Assembly (NCBI GenBank): GCA_016744515.1
Contig: JADGEF010000014.1
Coordinates: 1-40,950, forward strand
Direction: 5' to 3'
Source of the DNA: Marinifilaceae bacterium
GTDB lineage: Bacteria; Bacteroidota; Bacteroidia; Bacteroidales; Marinifilaceae
Length of the DNA: 40,950 bases
Shown here one piece after another: positions 1 to 9,719 of this stretch. Every line of letters begins with the position of its first letter. The stretch's first letter is position 1. Position numbers and translations under genes: made by a program. The notes under the pieces are model-generated. The model saw only the letters and a list, made by a program, of their open reading frames with translations, did no database searches and was not told where the DNA came from.

Positions 1-573
1 TATCATTCCAATAATCACAATATCGACTTTTCACTCTTCTACAACAAAGTATACGATTACATTTATTTGGCTCCAACCAATGAAGTTGCACCTGAGGGAA
101 GTGGTTTTGTATATTCGTATGGACAACAAGATGCTAAATTATATGGTGGTGAACTGGCAATAAATATAGCACCAACATCCTTTTTTAAATTCCATTCGGA
201 CTATGCTATGGTGATTGCCAAACAAGATGATAATGGATATTTACCTTTTATTCCTCAGCACAAACTAAATACTTCTGTTCAGTTATTTGCTAAAGGAAAT
301 AAAACCTTTAAATCTCCTTTTATCAGCTTAAGCTGGAAGCACGCATTTAAACAAAATCATCCTTCACAATTTGAAAGTGAAACATCTGCTTACGATCTAA
401 TTGCCATTCAGGCAGGAACAGATTTTAAATGTGCGAAGTATCAAGCTAATTTAGTCCTTAGTGCAAATAATCTTTTTAATGAAACGTATATCGATCATTT
501 ATCAAGTTTAAAGCCCTTAAACTTCTACAATCCAGGAAGAGACATTAGTCTTAAATTTTCTTTAAAATTCTAA
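1..573 (+). CDS. TonB-dependent outer membrane receptor, C-terminal part (5' truncated)
   Basis: The frame is open from base 1 to a TAA at 571-573, giving the last 190 residues of a protein whose start lies left of the window. Alternating short beta-strand segments, the motif NLFNETYIDHLSSLK and a final strand ending in Phe (SLKFSLKF) are typical of the last barrel strands of TonB-dependent receptors, where the terminal aromatic residue guides outer-membrane insertion. The family imports iron complexes, vitamins or other ligands using TonB energy; the ligand cannot be read from this fragment because plug and TonB box are missing. A TTG at 67 is merely an internal codon, since the frame is open upstream. 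It converges on birA across a shared hairpin. Confidence 0.85.
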   Translation, partial: YHSNNHNIDFSLFYNKVYDYIYLAPTNEVAPEGSGFVYSYGQQDAKLYGGELAINIAPTSFFKFHSDYAMVIAKQDDNGYLPFIPQHKLNTSVQLFAKGNKTFKSPFISLSWKHAFKQNHPSQFESETSAYDLIAIQAGTDFKCAKYQANLVLSANNLFNETYIDHLSSLKPLNFYNPGRDISLKFSLKF

Positions 574-585
574 ACAAACAATAAG

Positions 586-614
586 GAGGTGGGCTATTTA
601 ATAAAGCTCACCTC
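586..614. terminator. hairpin between convergent receptor gene and birA
   Basis: A 10-bp stem (586-595 with 605-614, one G-U pair) with a 9-nt loop lies between the two convergent genes and includes the birA stop codon. The T-run after it is short on both sides, so it is a modest bidirectional terminator. The AAGGAGGT at 583-590 looks like a Shine-Dalgarno site, but no start codon follows and it forms the left arm of the stem. Confidence 0.6.
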
Positions 615-1343
615 TTTAAAATTGTATGTTCTAATCTCCCTCTTATTATCCTCGATTTGTAATTGACCAAATTCTGAAATACCAATAATGTTGCCATTAA
701 ACTTGCCATTTTCATCTTCGAACGTGTGTTTTTTATTTATCCAATACAAGGATTTTAAGTAATCAGCTTCTAATTTTTTTCCATCTTTATCCATAAGTTG
801 GAAATATCGCTTTTCGATTGCCGCTAATAATTTCTTTAGTTCCGTTTCTAGCTGATAATTCTTTTTAGTCAGAATATTAAGGGATATTGGGTTAGGAGCA
901 TGTGAAGTAAATTCCTCCTGATTCACATTTAGACCGATACCACATACCGAATGTGACAAGTGAGCTCCCATTATGGATTGTTCAATTAGAACACCAGCAA
1001 TCTTCTTATCACCAACATATATATCGTTGGGCCATTTTATGCTAACATTCTCTGTATAAGTTTTCAGGTAATCAGAAACACCAAGAGAAATGAGCATGGA
1101 AACCTGAAATTGATCTTGAGCAAAGATAAAATCTGGGCGAAGTATAAGACTAATGGTAAGGTTTTTGCCACTTTCACTTTCCCAAGCATTTGTTTGCTGT
1201 CCGCGGCCTTCTGTCTGATTTAATGCCATAACGACAGTGCCACCTGACGGATTGGTATCTTTAAGCAATTGCAATGCATATGAATTGGTTGAATCAAGTT
1301 GATTGACTCGAATAATTCGATCGGGAAGGAATAAATTTGGCAT
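594..1343 (-). CDS. birA: biotin--[acetyl-CoA-carboxylase] ligase
   Basis: This 249-residue protein activates biotin to biotinyl-AMP and attaches it to the lysine of biotin carboxyl carrier domains in the cytoplasm. Visible motifs are DSTNSYA (17-23), the adenylate-binding GRG (46-48) followed by W54, KWPND (103-107) and KKIAG (113-117), and a small C-terminal beta domain. There is no N-terminal helix-turn-helix, so this is the short class I type that is an enzyme only and not a repressor of biotin genes. It is divergent from rsfS, with about 157 bp between their starts. Confidence 0.95.
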   Translation of the reverse strand: MPNLFLPDRIIRVNQLDSTNSYALQLLKDTNPSGGTVVMALNQTEGRGQQTNAWESESGKNLTISLILRPDFIFAQDQFQVSMLISLGVSDYLKTYTENVSIKWPNDIYVGDKKIAGVLIEQSIMGAHLSHSVCGIGLNVNQEEFTSHAPNPISLNILTKKNYQLETELKKLLAAIEKRYFQLMDKDGKKLEADYLKSLYWINKKHTFEDENGKFNGNIIGISEFGQLQIEDNKREIRTYNFKEVSFIK

Positions 1344-1451
1344 AATCTGATTAAAATTAGATTTGATGACAAAATTAAGGGTAAGATTTCAATTTCTAAG
1401 ACTTGAGACTCCTTATTTTATTCATTTGACTTAAATCTAAAGATTACTTTA

Positions 1452-1482
1452 TTATTATAGACTTAAAAAAAAATTATCTTTG
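1452..1482 (+). promoter_or_regulatory. Bacteroidota-type promoter for rsfS-ftsH
   Basis: TATCTTTG at 1475-1482 matches the TAnnTTTG -7 element exactly. A TTA (1452-1454) lies 20 nt upstream in the place of the -33 TTG. The box ends 18 nt before the rsfS ATG, giving a very short leader. Confidence 0.65.
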
Positions 1483-1500
1483 TAAGATTAAATTGAATAT

Positions 1501-1875
1501 ATGACAAAAAAAATAGAACATTTACCTGAAAAATTAGTTGATACAATTATTAATGCTTTGAAAGATTTAAAAGCTGTAGATATTGTAAGTGTTGATTTAA
1601 AAGAAGTAAGTGGTGCTGTGTGTAAGTATTTTGTGATTTGTAACGGAACTTCAAATACACATGTTTCTTCACTTGCTAATAATGTTCAATATGAAACATC
1701 AGATAAATTAGAAGAAAAAGCGTGGAAAATGGAAGGTCATCAGAATGCTCAATGGATTCTTCTGGATTACGCTAATGTAGTCGTTCATATTTTTCAAAAA
1801 GAATATCGTGATTTTTATCAATTGGAACAACTTTGGGCAGATGCTAAAATTACCCGTATACCGGATGTTCTTTAA
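1501..1875 (+). CDS. rsfS: ribosome silencing factor RsfS (RsfA/DUF143 family)
   Basis: This 124-residue protein belongs to the RsfS/Iojap family, which binds ribosomal protein uL14 on the large subunit and blocks subunit joining when nutrients are scarce. Family marks include VDLKEVSGAVCKYFVIC, the SNTHVSSLANNV helix, KMEGHQNAQWILLDYANVVVHIF and the C-terminal EYRDFYQLEQLWADA. Its length is normal. It is the first gene of an rsfS-ftsH group, 29 bp before ftsH, and starts at the ATG 18 nt after a consensus -7 box. Confidence 0.96.
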   Translation: MTKKIEHLPEKLVDTIINALKDLKAVDIVSVDLKEVSGAVCKYFVICNGTSNTHVSSLANNVQYETSDKLEEKAWKMEGHQNAQWILLDYANVVVHIFQKEYRDFYQLEQLWADAKITRIPDVL

Positions 1876-1904
1876 TCAGTACAAATAGAATTTACAATCA
1901 TATA

Positions 1905-3950
1905 ATGACAGAAAAGAAAATGCCTAATACACCTCCTAACGATAAGAAAGGAAAGGGCCCTACAAACATGATGAAAGCTCCAAAATTCAATGCTTATTGG
2001 ATTTACGGTATTATAGCTTTATCATTTTTAGCTATTCAATATTTTACTTATCAGCAAAATCCTAAGGAGACTAGCTGGCATAAGGTAAAAGTTGAAATGT
2101 TGCGTAATCATGATGTTGAGAAAATTGAGATTGTACGTAATTTAGGTAACGTAAATGTTTATATTAAAGATGCAAATTTGGATAAGTATCCAGATTTATT
2201 CTCTAATTCATTCGATTCTCCATCTAAATCTGGACCTCATTATTTCTTTACAATTGGTTCGATAGAGAATTTTGAGAAGAATTTAGAGAAGGCTCAGGAA
2301 TCTTTGCCTGAGGCAGATCGAGTAGATGTAAAATATGTAGATCATAAGGATTACTTTGGCGATATTATTGGCTTTATTTTTCCTATTCTAATTATTCTTG
2401 CAATCTGGTTCTTTGTATTTAAGAGAATGAGCAAAGGAGCAGGCGGTGGAGCAGGCGGTGGAAATATTTTTAATGTTGGCAAATCAAAAGCGAAGGTTTT
2501 TGATAAGGAGTCAGATATAAAAACAAACTTTAAGGATGTTGCTGGTTTGGCTGAGGCTAAACAAGAGGTTGAAGAAATTGTAGAATTTCTTAAGCATCCT
2601 GAAAAATATACCCAATTAGGGGGTAAGATTCCTAAAGGTGCTCTACTTGTAGGTCCTCCAGGAACAGGTAAAACTCTTTTGGCAAAGGCTGTAGCTGGTG
2701 AAGCTCATGTACCTTTCTTTAGTATGTCTGGTTCTGATTTTGTTGAGATGTTTGTTGGTGTTGGAGCGAGTCGTGTTCGTGACTTGTTTAAGCAAGCAAA
2801 AGAGAAGGCTCCATGTATCATTTTTATCGATGAGATTGATGCCATCGGACGTGCCAGAGGTAAAAATCCTAACATGGGATCTAATGATGAACGTGAGAAT
2901 ACATTGAATCAATTATTGACTGAGATGGATGGTTTCGATACCAATTCAGGTGTGATTATTCTTGCTGCAACTAACCGTGCTGATATTCTTGATAGAGCAC
3001 TTATGCGAGCTGGTCGTTTCGATCGTCAGATTCATGTGGAACTTCCAGATTTAAATGAGCGTGAAGAAATTTTTAATGTACATCTTCGTCCATTAAAACT
3101 TGATGATTCTGTAAAGAGTGAGTTCTTAGCTAAGCAAACACCAGGTTTCTCTGGAGCAGATATTGCTAATGTTTGTAACGAATCTGCTTTGATCGCTGCT
3201 CGTAAAAAGAAGAACGTTATTCAAAAACAAGATTTCCTTGATGCAGTTGACCGTATTATTGGAGGTTTGGAAAAGAAAAATAAGATTATCTCAGTAAATG
3301 AGAAGAAAACCATTGCTTATCACGAAGCTGGTCACGCAACAATATCTTGGTTGTTAGAATATGCTCATCCATTGGTGAAAGTTACTATTGTTCCTAGAGG
3401 AAAAGCTCTTGGTGCTGCATGGTACTTACCAGAGGAGAGAAGTATTACGACTAAAGAACAATTGCTTGATGAAATGTGTTCAGCTCTAGGTGGTCGTGCT
3501 GCAGAGGAATTAATTTTTGGTAAAATTTCTACTGGAGCTCAAAACGACCTAGAGAAAGTAACTAAGCAAGCAATGGCTATGGTGTCCATCTTTGGTATGA
3601 GTGAGAAGGTTGGAAACGTAAGTTATTACGATTCATCAGGACAATCAGATTATGGTTTTTCTAAGCCATACAGCGAGAAAACAGCTGAACTTATCGATGA
3701 GGAAGTTAAAGTGTTGATTTCGACTTCATACGAAAGAGCAAAGCAAGTTCTTAAGGATAATATGGAAGGTCATAAGAAAGTAAGCGAATTGTTATTGGAG
3801 CGCGAAGTGATCTTCAGTGAAGATTTGGAAGTGATATTTGGAAAGAGAGATTTTGGTACTGAAGAAGTTGAAGAGGCTAAAATAGTTCCAACTGAAACTC
3901 CAGTTAAGGACGATAAATTAGAAGAAGAGAACAACTCGAAGGCTGTTTAA
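1905..3950 (+). CDS. ftsH: ATP-dependent zinc metalloprotease FtsH
   Basis: This 681-residue membrane-anchored AAA+ protease degrades misfolded membrane and regulatory proteins. A basic N-terminus leads into a first transmembrane helix (about 31-48), an extracytoplasmic FtsH-ext domain (about 50-148) and a second helix (about 152-172), then a Gly-rich linker. The AAA module has Walker A GPPGTGKT (250-257) and Walker B IIFIDEID (305-312), followed by the SRH region with [18 protein letters not shown]. The zinc site is HEAGH (473-477), with D548 as probable third ligand. The tail after about 640 is acidic and probably disordered. The gene follows rsfS by 29 bp and ends at a hairpin terminator. 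Confidence 0.98.
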   Translation: MTEKKMPNTPPNDKKGKGPTNMMKAPKFNAYWIYGIIALSFLAIQYFTYQQNPKETSWHKVKVEMLRNHDVEKIEIVRNLGNVNVYIKDANLDKYPDLFSNSFDSPSKSGPHYFFTIGSIENFEKNLEKAQESLPEADRVDVKYVDHKDYFGDIIGFIFPILIILAIWFFVFKRMSKGAGGGAGGGNIFNVGKSKAKVFDKESDIKTNFKDVAGLAEAKQEVEEIVEFLKHPEKYTQLGGKIPKGALLVGPPGTGKTLLAKAVAGEAHVPFFSMSGSDFVEMFVGVGASRVRDLFKQAKEKAPCIIFIDEIDAIGRARGKNPNMGSNDERENTLNQLLTEMDGFDTNSGVIILAATNRADILDRALMRAGRFDRQIHVELPDLNEREEIFNVHLRPLKLDDSVKSEFLAKQTPGFSGADIANVCNESALIAARKKKNVIQKQDFLDAVDRIIGGLEKKNKIISVNEKKTIAYHEAGHATISWLLEYAHPLVKVTIVPRGKALGAAWYLPEERSITTKEQLLDEMCSALGGRAAEELIFGKISTGAQNDLEKVTKQAMAMVSIFGMSEKVGNVSYYDSSGQSDYGFSKPYSEKTAELIDEEVKVLISTSYERAKQVLKDNMEGHKKVSELLLEREVIFSEDLEVIFGKRDFGTEEVEEAKIVPTETPVKDDKLEEENNSKAV

Positions 3951-3974
3951 TTCTTAATATCAGATATTTATTAA

Positions 3975-4015
3975 AGCTAAGTTGTCGATGAAAGTTGATA
4001 ACTTAGCTATTTTTT
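3975..4015 (+). terminator. rho-independent terminator after ftsH
   Basis: A 12-bp stem (3975-3986 with 3997-4008, one G-U pair) with a 10-nt loop is followed by ATTTTTTG. It suggests that cdsA, 60 bp further on, is at least partly transcribed separately. Confidence 0.8.
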
Positions 4016-4067
4016 GTTTAATTTAACAGCTTGATTTTTTTTTGAGTTAAACTAATTTAGATTCATA

Positions 4068-4889
4068 GTGGGGGATTTTATTAAGAGAGCATTAACAGCA
4101 TTATTATTTGCAATCATATTAATTGCAGGAATTAACCTTCACCCAGTAGGCTTTATAGCTACCTTTCTAGGTATATCTATTTTAGCAACATATGAGTTCT
4201 ATGGTCTTGTTAAAAAGTCCAATGCAGCTCCTCAAGTTGTGGCTGGACTTATTGGGGTAGTGCTATTATTTGCTGCAGTTACCTCACACAATTATTGTGG
4301 TAAAACGCTATTGTTTAAAGTTTTATTACTGCTTATATTCTTAATTTTTATTGTTGAATTGTATCGCAAAAAGGAGAACCCTTTTGCCAATATAGCATAT
4401 ACTTTTCTTGGATTAATCTATTCAGCCTTACCATTTGCGCTACTTATTTACCTTGTTTTTCAGAATGGGGTAGAGAATTTCAGACCTGATATTGTAATGG
4501 GGATTTTTATCATGGTTTGGGTTAATGATACAGGAGCTTATCTTGTAGGTGTAAACTTCGGGAAGCATCGATTGTTTGAGCGTATTTCACCTAAGAAATC
4601 ATGGGAAGGAAGTATTGGTGGAGGTGTTGTAACCTTATTAGCTGCCTGGGGGTGCTCATATAGTCAAGAATTAAGTTTGACTTTATGGCTTTCTGTAGGA
4701 CTAATTGTTGCAGTAGTTGGTGGTTTAGGAGATTTGGTTGAATCTTTATTTAAGCGTAGCATTCATGTGAAAGATTCGGGTACAATCCTACCAGGACATG
4801 GTGGCATTCTTGATCGCTTTGACGCGATATTGATCGTTGCTCCAATCGTGTTTGTTTTCTTAGAAATTGTAAAGGAATTCAGTAAGTAG
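4068..4889 (+). CDS. cdsA: phosphatidate cytidylyltransferase
   Basis: This 273-residue multi-pass membrane enzyme makes CDP-diacylglycerol from phosphatidic acid and CTP, the branch point of phospholipid synthesis. The C-terminal signature is complete: SLFKR (226-230) ... KDSG ... LPGHGGILDRFD (ending at 252), with the two Asp pairs that bind metal. At least six hydrophobic segments precede it. The best start is GTG at 4068, which gives the usual MGDFIKRALTALLF N-terminus; no ATG lies upstream in frame after the ftsH terminator. It converges on the radical SAM gene. Confidence 0.95.
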   Translation: MGDFIKRALTALLFAIILIAGINLHPVGFIATFLGISILATYEFYGLVKKSNAAPQVVAGLIGVVLLFAAVTSHNYCGKTLLFKVLLLLIFLIFIVELYRKKENPFANIAYTFLGLIYSALPFALLIYLVFQNGVENFRPDIVMGIFIMVWVNDTGAYLVGVNFGKHRLFERISPKKSWEGSIGGGVVTLLAAWGCSYSQELSLTLWLSVGLIVAVVGGLGDLVESLFKRSIHVKDSGTILPGHGGILDRFDAILIVAPIVFVFLEIVKEFSK

Positions 4890-4910
4890 ACTGAATTATA
4901 CGATATATAA

Positions 4911-4940
4911 AAAGCGATCAACTTAATTGTTGGTCGCTTT
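4911..4940. terminator. bidirectional terminator between cdsA and the radical SAM gene
   Basis: A 12-bp stem (4911-4922 with 4929-4940, one wobble pair) has a 6-nt loop. Read on the minus strand it is followed by a T-run (CGCTTTTTAT); on the plus strand the T-run is weaker. It serves the two convergent genes. Confidence 0.8.
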
Positions 4941-4980
4941 CTGTATATTACAGATTAGGTCTTAATCTTAAATCATAATT

Positions 4981-5859
4981 TTAAAGACCTCGCATCCATT
5001 CTGGTCTAAGTTTGGCATTGGCAGGATCGTCTAATACTCCATTAATACGACCTAGAAGTTCTTTTTTATCTCGACAGAGATTACCTCTTAGAATAAGATA
5101 GTTCGAAGCATGATCGCTACGAAAGACCGTATTTTCTAGTTCCAGTGTTTCTATGAACACTTTCATCTCAGCAATCAATTCAATTGTGTTTAATGGAATA
5201 AATTCACCATCAAATTTCTGTTTGAAATGATCTTCTCCATATGGATAACTCAATACCAGTGTCGATAAAAATTCAGGTTGAATTTCATTAACAAGCTTGG
5301 CAGAATTGATAGCATGTTGTTGTGAATAATACTGTCCGCCTAAACCATTTAGGATCATGACAGAAAGTTTAATACCTGCTTTTCGTGCTTTTTGTAGAGC
5401 CTTGCTGGTACTTTTATAATCTTCTCCTTTATTAATTCGTTCCAGTAATTCATCATCACCAGACTCTATGCCAACATACAGTAATTTTAAACCTTTTGAA
5501 TTCAAAATTTGAAGTTCCTCGTTCGTTTTAGATTCAATATCGCGAGGTAGTGCGTAGGCCGAAATTCGGTTGAGTCTTGGAAATGTAGCATTAAGCTTAT
5601 CTAATAACCGACTTAATTTATCGAATGATAGAACCATGGCATTGCCATCAGCTAAAAAGACTTTTCTAATTTGATCGGAATGCGAAGCTAAACTTGCTAT
5701 TTCAGTAAAGATATCTTCTTCAGGTCTAAGTCGGAATTGTTTGCTATTATACATTTCGCAAAAGGCACACTTATTCCAAGCACATCCTAAACTAACTTGT
5801 AAAATAAGAGAGTATGCCTCACTTGGAGGTCTAAAAAGAGGTTCGTCGTATGTTATCAT
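4981..5859 (-). CDS. radical SAM protein of unknown reaction
   Basis: This 292-residue protein should use a [4Fe-4S] cluster and S-adenosylmethionine for radical chemistry. The cluster cysteines are C26, C31 and C34 in GCAWNKCAFCEMY, a CX4CX2C spacing rather than the classical CX3CX2C. Downstream come KVFLADGNAM, YALPRDIESKT, a glycine/acidic YVGIESGDDELLERINKG typical of the Elp3/MiaB/NifB-like fold, and LNGLGG. No B12-binding or TRAM domain is visible, so it is a minimal core enzyme. The substrate is not evident. A palindrome TGAATC-GT-GATTCA lies at 5880-5893, about 20 bp upstream of the start. It sits between the ABC exporter operon and cdsA, each behind its own terminator. Confidence 0.85.
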   Translation of the reverse strand: MITYDEPLFRPPSEAYSLILQVSLGCAWNKCAFCEMYNSKQFRLRPEEDIFTEIASLASHSDQIRKVFLADGNAMVLSFDKLSRLLDKLNATFPRLNRISAYALPRDIESKTNEELQILNSKGLKLLYVGIESGDDELLERINKGEDYKSTSKALQKARKAGIKLSVMILNGLGGQYYSQQHAINSAKLVNEIQPEFLSTLVLSYPYGEDHFKQKFDGEFIPLNTIELIAEMKVFIETLELENTVFRSDHASNYLILRGNLCRDKKELLGRINGVLDDPANAKLRPEWMRGL

Positions 5860-5894
5860 CTTGTAAAAATATTAAATTTTGAATCGTGATTCAT

Positions 5895-5921
5895 AAAAAA
5901 TGCCCCGTTTTAAACGAGGCA
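5895..5921 (-). terminator. terminator of the ABC exporter operon
   Basis: On the minus strand TGCCTCG and CGGGGCA (with A-T pairs inside the loop) form a GC-rich hairpin followed by TTTTTTATG. It lies about 65 bp past the permease stop. Confidence 0.75.
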
Positions 5922-5986
5922 TTGATTAAAATCTATGAGTAGAAGATTTTATTGATGATAATTGCGATAATTATTTAATCTCTAAA

Positions 5987-7327
5987 TCATCTGTGGTAAC
6001 GTAACCACTTCCAAATTTCTTTGTAGGATACTTTTTTACCATACATGAGAATACCAGTGCGGTATATTTTTGCTGCTACCCAAGTTACAAATATGAATGA
6101 TGCAACTAATAATCCCATTGATAATAGTAGCTCCCAAAGTGGTACTCCGAATGGAATTCTCACTAACATAACAATGGGTGAGGTGAGTGGTATTATTGAT
6201 CCCCAGAATGCTAAACTGCCTTCAGGGTTTTTCGCCACTGCCATTCCAATATATAAGGCCAGAACTAATGGTAATGATATTGGTAGCATAAATTGCTGGG
6301 TTTCTGTTTCGTTATCAACAGCAGAACCAACAGCTGCAAATAATGCTGAATACAATAAATAGCCAGCTAGAAAAAAGAAGATAAAGCCTCCAAGTATACT
6401 CATGATATAACTCATGTCGAATGTTCCAAGAACATCTTGCATCATATTTAATTGAGCCTGATTCATTGCTTGTCCAGTACTTGGTAATTGACTTATTGAT
6501 GAAGCTTGTTGTATGCTTGCTGCATCAAGCCCAGGCATAAATATTGCACTACCAATTAAAATAATAGCTCCAGATAGAATAACCCACATTAAGAATTGAG
6601 TAAGGCCTACCATGGCAACACCAACAATTTTACCCATCATCAACTGGAAAGGCTTAACAGATGAGATGATAACCTCGATAATTCGATTACTTTTTTCTTC
6701 AATTACACCACGCATCACCTGAACACCATACATGAAAATAAACATGTAAATAATAAAACTCATGGCAAATCCAAGTCCCATCGCAATTTCAGTTGAGCTT
6801 TGTTTAATTTCGCCATCGTCGCCAAATTTAATTGTCTTAACAGAAATAGGTGTCTTAGTTGCAGCTAGTTTTTGCTCCAGATCAGGCATATTAGCTTCTG
6901 CAATAATCTTAGAACGTTTTATCGTTTCTATATGATTACGAATTTGTGAACCAACCTCCGATTTAACTTCTATGGTCACTTGTTTAAATGAAAATAGTTC
7001 GGTCGACTGAGATTCTAATATGTCTTTGGGGATTTTAAGAAGTGCATAATAGCCTTTGGTGTCGAGCATCTTCTTCGCTTCTTCAAAGCTTGTGTTTTCC
7101 AAGTATTCGAAGGTGGTGAAATCTTTTGATTCCACTGGACTTACCAGTTCTGATTCGTTGATAACACCAATGGTTCTTTTTTCGGTATCGTCCTTCATCA
7201 TCATCCATATCATAAAAGCATATATGCCTGCAATTAGGATAGGTGTTAGAAAGGTTAGAAGAAGGAAAGATTTCTTTTTAACTCGTGATAAATATTCACG
7301 TTGAATAATGATTAATATTTTGTTCAT
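5987..7327 (-). CDS. ABC-2 type exporter permease (NatB-like)
   Basis: This 446-residue membrane protein resembles the sodium-efflux NatB/COG1668 permeases. It has a basic N-terminus, one transmembrane helix (about 20-44), a large extracytoplasmic segment (about 45-180) and then about five or six helices to residue 430. These include FIIYMFIFMYGVQVMRGVI followed by EEKSNRIIEVIISSVKPFQLMMGKI, the coupling region typical of ABC-2 permeases. The paired ATPase gene lies 67 bp upstream on the same strand. The exported substrate is unknown; NatAB homologues export Na+, but others act on drugs or lipids. Confidence 0.9.
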   Translation of the reverse strand: MNKILIIIQREYLSRVKKKSFLLLTFLTPILIAGIYAFMIWMMMKDDTEKRTIGVINESELVSPVESKDFTTFEYLENTSFEEAKKMLDTKGYYALLKIPKDILESQSTELFSFKQVTIEVKSEVGSQIRNHIETIKRSKIIAEANMPDLEQKLAATKTPISVKTIKFGDDGEIKQSSTEIAMGLGFAMSFIIYMFIFMYGVQVMRGVIEEKSNRIIEVIISSVKPFQLMMGKIVGVAMVGLTQFLMWVILSGAIILIGSAIFMPGLDAASIQQASSISQLPSTGQAMNQAQLNMMQDVLGTFDMSYIMSILGGFIFFFLAGYLLYSALFAAVGSAVDNETETQQFMLPISLPLVLALYIGMAVAKNPEGSLAFWGSIIPLTSPIVMLVRIPFGVPLWELLLSMGLLVASFIFVTWVAAKIYRTGILMYGKKVSYKEIWKWLRYHR

Positions 7328-7394
7328 TGTATTTGTCTATAAATCCGATGAGTTCGGAATGAAAATGAATTGTATTATTTGTGTGCTTAAGTGA

Positions 7395-8330
7395 TTATTC
7401 AAAATCAAGACTCAGATTTTTTTCATTCACAACACGAATGAAAATATCGTTCATACTTGGAATAATTTCGTTGAAAGAAACAATTTTGACATGTGGTAGC
7501 AGTTGAGAAAGCAGTTCGTTTGCCCCTGTTTCATTGTTGAGTTTCAATTTCAATGATTCGAATTCCTTATTTGATTTATGCTCTAATATTTCAATGTCAT
7601 GTGATATATTAGCTTTAATTTTTTCGAGCTCACCTATGAATGAAATATTATAAGTGTTAGTACGATATTCCTTTTTGATATCTTCAAAAGAGCCATCAAG
7701 TATTTTTTCTGACTTATGAATTAAAGCAATATGATCACAAAGTTCTTCTACTGAACCCATATTGTGAGTTGAAAAAATAATGGTGCAGCCTCTATTGCGA
7801 AGTTCTAATATTTCCTTTTTAAGGAGGTTCGCATTTATTGGGTCAAAACCACTAAAAGGCTCATCGAAAATTAAAAGTTTAGGCTCGTGAAGAATGGTTG
7901 TGATGAACTGAATTTTTTGAGCCATACCTTTCGAAAGCTCTTCTACTTTTTTGTCCCACCATTCTAGAATATCAAACTTTTTAAACCAAGCTTGAAGTTT
8001 TGTAGTAGCATCTTGCTTGCTCATGCCTTTTAGTTGAGCTAAGTAGATAGATTGTTCACCAACCTTCATTTTTTTATACAAACCACGTTCTTCTGGTAGA
8101 TAACCAATGTGGTGAACGTGCTCAGGTTTTAAAGGTTCGCCATTAAAGAAGACTTCACCAGAATCTGGACCCGTAATTTGGTTGATAATACGGATAAGGG
8201 TTGTTTTACCAGCACCATTGGGACCTAATAAACCAAAGATACTTCCTTCAGAAACAGAAATGCTCACGCCTTTAAGTGCCGTGTGGCCAGCATACTGTTT
8301 TACTATATTTTTTGCTTCGAAAAACGCCAT
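7395..8330 (-). CDS. ABC transporter ATP-binding protein (NatA-like)
   Basis: This 311-residue cytoplasmic ATPase energises the permease encoded next to it. Walker A is GPNGAGKT (36-43), the ABC signature is LSKGM (132-136, a common variant of LSGGQ), Walker B is LLIFDE (152-157) with catalytic E157, and the switch histidine is H189 in STHN. The region after about 220 is the COG4152-type C-terminal extension, which varies between family members. It is the first gene of the two-gene operon. No strong promoter match was found in the 8331-8484 gap. Confidence 0.93.
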   Translation of the reverse strand: MAFFEAKNIVKQYAGHTALKGVSISVSEGSIFGLLGPNGAGKTTLIRIINQITGPDSGEVFFNGEPLKPEHVHHIGYLPEERGLYKKMKVGEQSIYLAQLKGMSKQDATTKLQAWFKKFDILEWWDKKVEELSKGMAQKIQFITTILHEPKLLIFDEPFSGFDPINANLLKKEILELRNRGCTIIFSTHNMGSVEELCDHIALIHKSEKILDGSFEDIKKEYRTNTYNISFIGELEKIKANISHDIEILEHKSNKEFESLKLKLNNETGANELLSQLLPHVKIVSFNEIIPSMNDIFIRVVNEKNLSLDFE

Positions 8331-8484
8331 GTTTAAATATTATTAAAAGGTTTTTGTGTGAGTGATAGTTAGTTTCTATTCGTGTACTTATCTATTAGTC
8401 TACAAAATACTTAAAAGTTACACCTATTTAATATAAAATCGATATAAAAGTAATCTGTTACGATTATGTCTTTAAAAATCAGGA

Positions 8485-8518
8485 CAAAAAAAATCCCTTA
8501 GATTAATCTAAGGGATTT
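8485..8518 (-). terminator. rho-independent terminator of grpE-dnaJ
   Basis: A perfect 28-bp palindrome (8491-8504 with 8505-8518) is followed, on the minus strand, by a run of eight or more T. It lies just past the dnaJ stop. Confidence 0.9.
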
Positions 8519-8535
8519 GCACTATTGTATTTGAT

Positions 8536-9693
8536 CTAATCAAAGAAGTTTCTCACTTTTTTGAAAAAGCTCTTTTCATGTGAACTTGGATTAGGTATAA
8601 ATGATTCTGAAGCCTGAAGTTTTTCAAGTAACTTATGTTCGTCCTTACTTACTTTGTTTGGAACCCAAACATTAATCTTAACAAGTAAATCACCACGTCC
8701 GTATCCATTAATATCAGGTAAACCTTTTCCGCGTAAGCGAAGAATTTTACCTGGTTGCGTACCACCATCGATTTTAACTTTTACTTTACTTTCGATAGTT
8801 GGAATTTCAACAGCAGTTCCTAATATTGAGTCAGGAATACTAATGAATAAGTTATATAATAAATCATTCTCGTCACGAATAAGATCAGGATGTTCTTCTT
8901 CATGAACTAAGATTAATAAGTCACCGTTTACACCACCTCGACGAGCAGAGTTACCACGTCCGCTTACTGAAAGTTGCATGCCTTCGGCAACACCTGCAGG
9001 AATATTTATTGTGATTACTTCTTCATCTTTTACAATACCTTCACCAGCACATGATTTGCACTTGTTGGTGATGATTTTTCCTTCGCCATTACATGATGGA
9101 CAAACAGCACTAGTTTGCATCTGACCTAGGATGGTATTTTGAATACGAGTTACCTGTCCACTACCTTTACATTGTGTACAAGTATCATGCGAAGAACCAC
9201 CTTCAGCTCCAGAGCCATTACAGTCCTTACACTCAACATGCTTTTTAACCTTAATCTTTTTTTCAACGCCATTGGCAATTTCCTCAAGCGTTAGTTTAAC
9301 CTTAACTCTAAGGTTACTTCCTCGATTCACACGTTGTGAACTACGTCCGCCACCACCGAAACCACCAAAGAACGATCCGCCAGATCCACCGCCGAAAATA
9401 TCACCAAAATGAGAGAAGATATCGTCCATATTCATGCCGCCACCGCCGAAGCCTCCACCAGCTGCACCACTCATACCTGCATGTCCGTACTGATCGTAAC
9501 GTTGACGTTTTTGATCATTACTTAAAACCTCATATGCTTCAGCTGCCTCTTTAAATTTCTCTTCAGCTTCTTTATTATCTGGATTCTTATCTGGGTGAAA
9601 TTGTATAGCTTTTTTACGATAAGCTTTTTTTAGCTCTGGTGCTGTTGCATTGTTCGATACGCCAAGTACTTCGTAATAATCTCTTTTCGACAT
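8536..9693 (-). CDS. dnaJ: molecular chaperone DnaJ
   Basis: This 385-residue Hsp40 stimulates the DnaK ATPase and delivers unfolded clients. It has an N-terminal J domain with the HPD motif (33-35), a long Gly/Phe-rich linker (about 72-125), and a zinc-finger region with four CxxCxGxG repeats between C155 and about 219 ([32 protein letters not shown]). The C-terminal peptide-binding beta domains follow. It is therefore a full class A DnaJ. It lies 26 bp after grpE and is probably co-transcribed; dnaK is not in the window. Confidence 0.98.
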   Translation of the reverse strand: MSKRDYYEVLGVSNNATAPELKKAYRKKAIQFHPDKNPDNKEAEEKFKEAAEAYEVLSNDQKRQRYDQYGHAGMSGAAGGGFGGGGMNMDDIFSHFGDIFGGGSGGSFFGGFGGGGRSSQRVNRGSNLRVKVKLTLEEIANGVEKKIKVKKHVECKDCNGSGAEGGSSHDTCTQCKGSGQVTRIQNTILGQMQTSAVCPSCNGEGKIITNKCKSCAGEGIVKDEEVITINIPAGVAEGMQLSVSGRGNSARRGGVNGDLLILVHEEEHPDLIRDENDLLYNLFISIPDSILGTAVEIPTIESKVKVKIDGGTQPGKILRLRGKGLPDINGYGRGDLLVKINVWVPNKVSKDEHKLLEKLQASESFIPNPSSHEKSFFKKVRNFFD

Positions 9694-9719
9694 CTTATTT
9701 CAGATTTGTTTGTTTAATA

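Noticed and set aside
67..573. Separate gene starting at TTG 67
   Set aside because: The frame is open back to base 1 with receptor-like sequence, so TTG 67 is internal to a truncated TonB-dependent receptor.
583..590. AAGGAGGT as a ribosome binding site
   Set aside because: No start codon follows; it forms the left arm of the hairpin between the receptor gene and birA.
2643..2912. Antisense open frame inside ftsH
   Set aside because: It mirrors the conserved AAA module on the other strand, has no family similarity, and the plus-strand gene is certain.
6045..6362. Plus-strand open frame inside the ABC permease
   Set aside because: It is the complement of membrane-helix coding sequence with low-information composition and no start signals.
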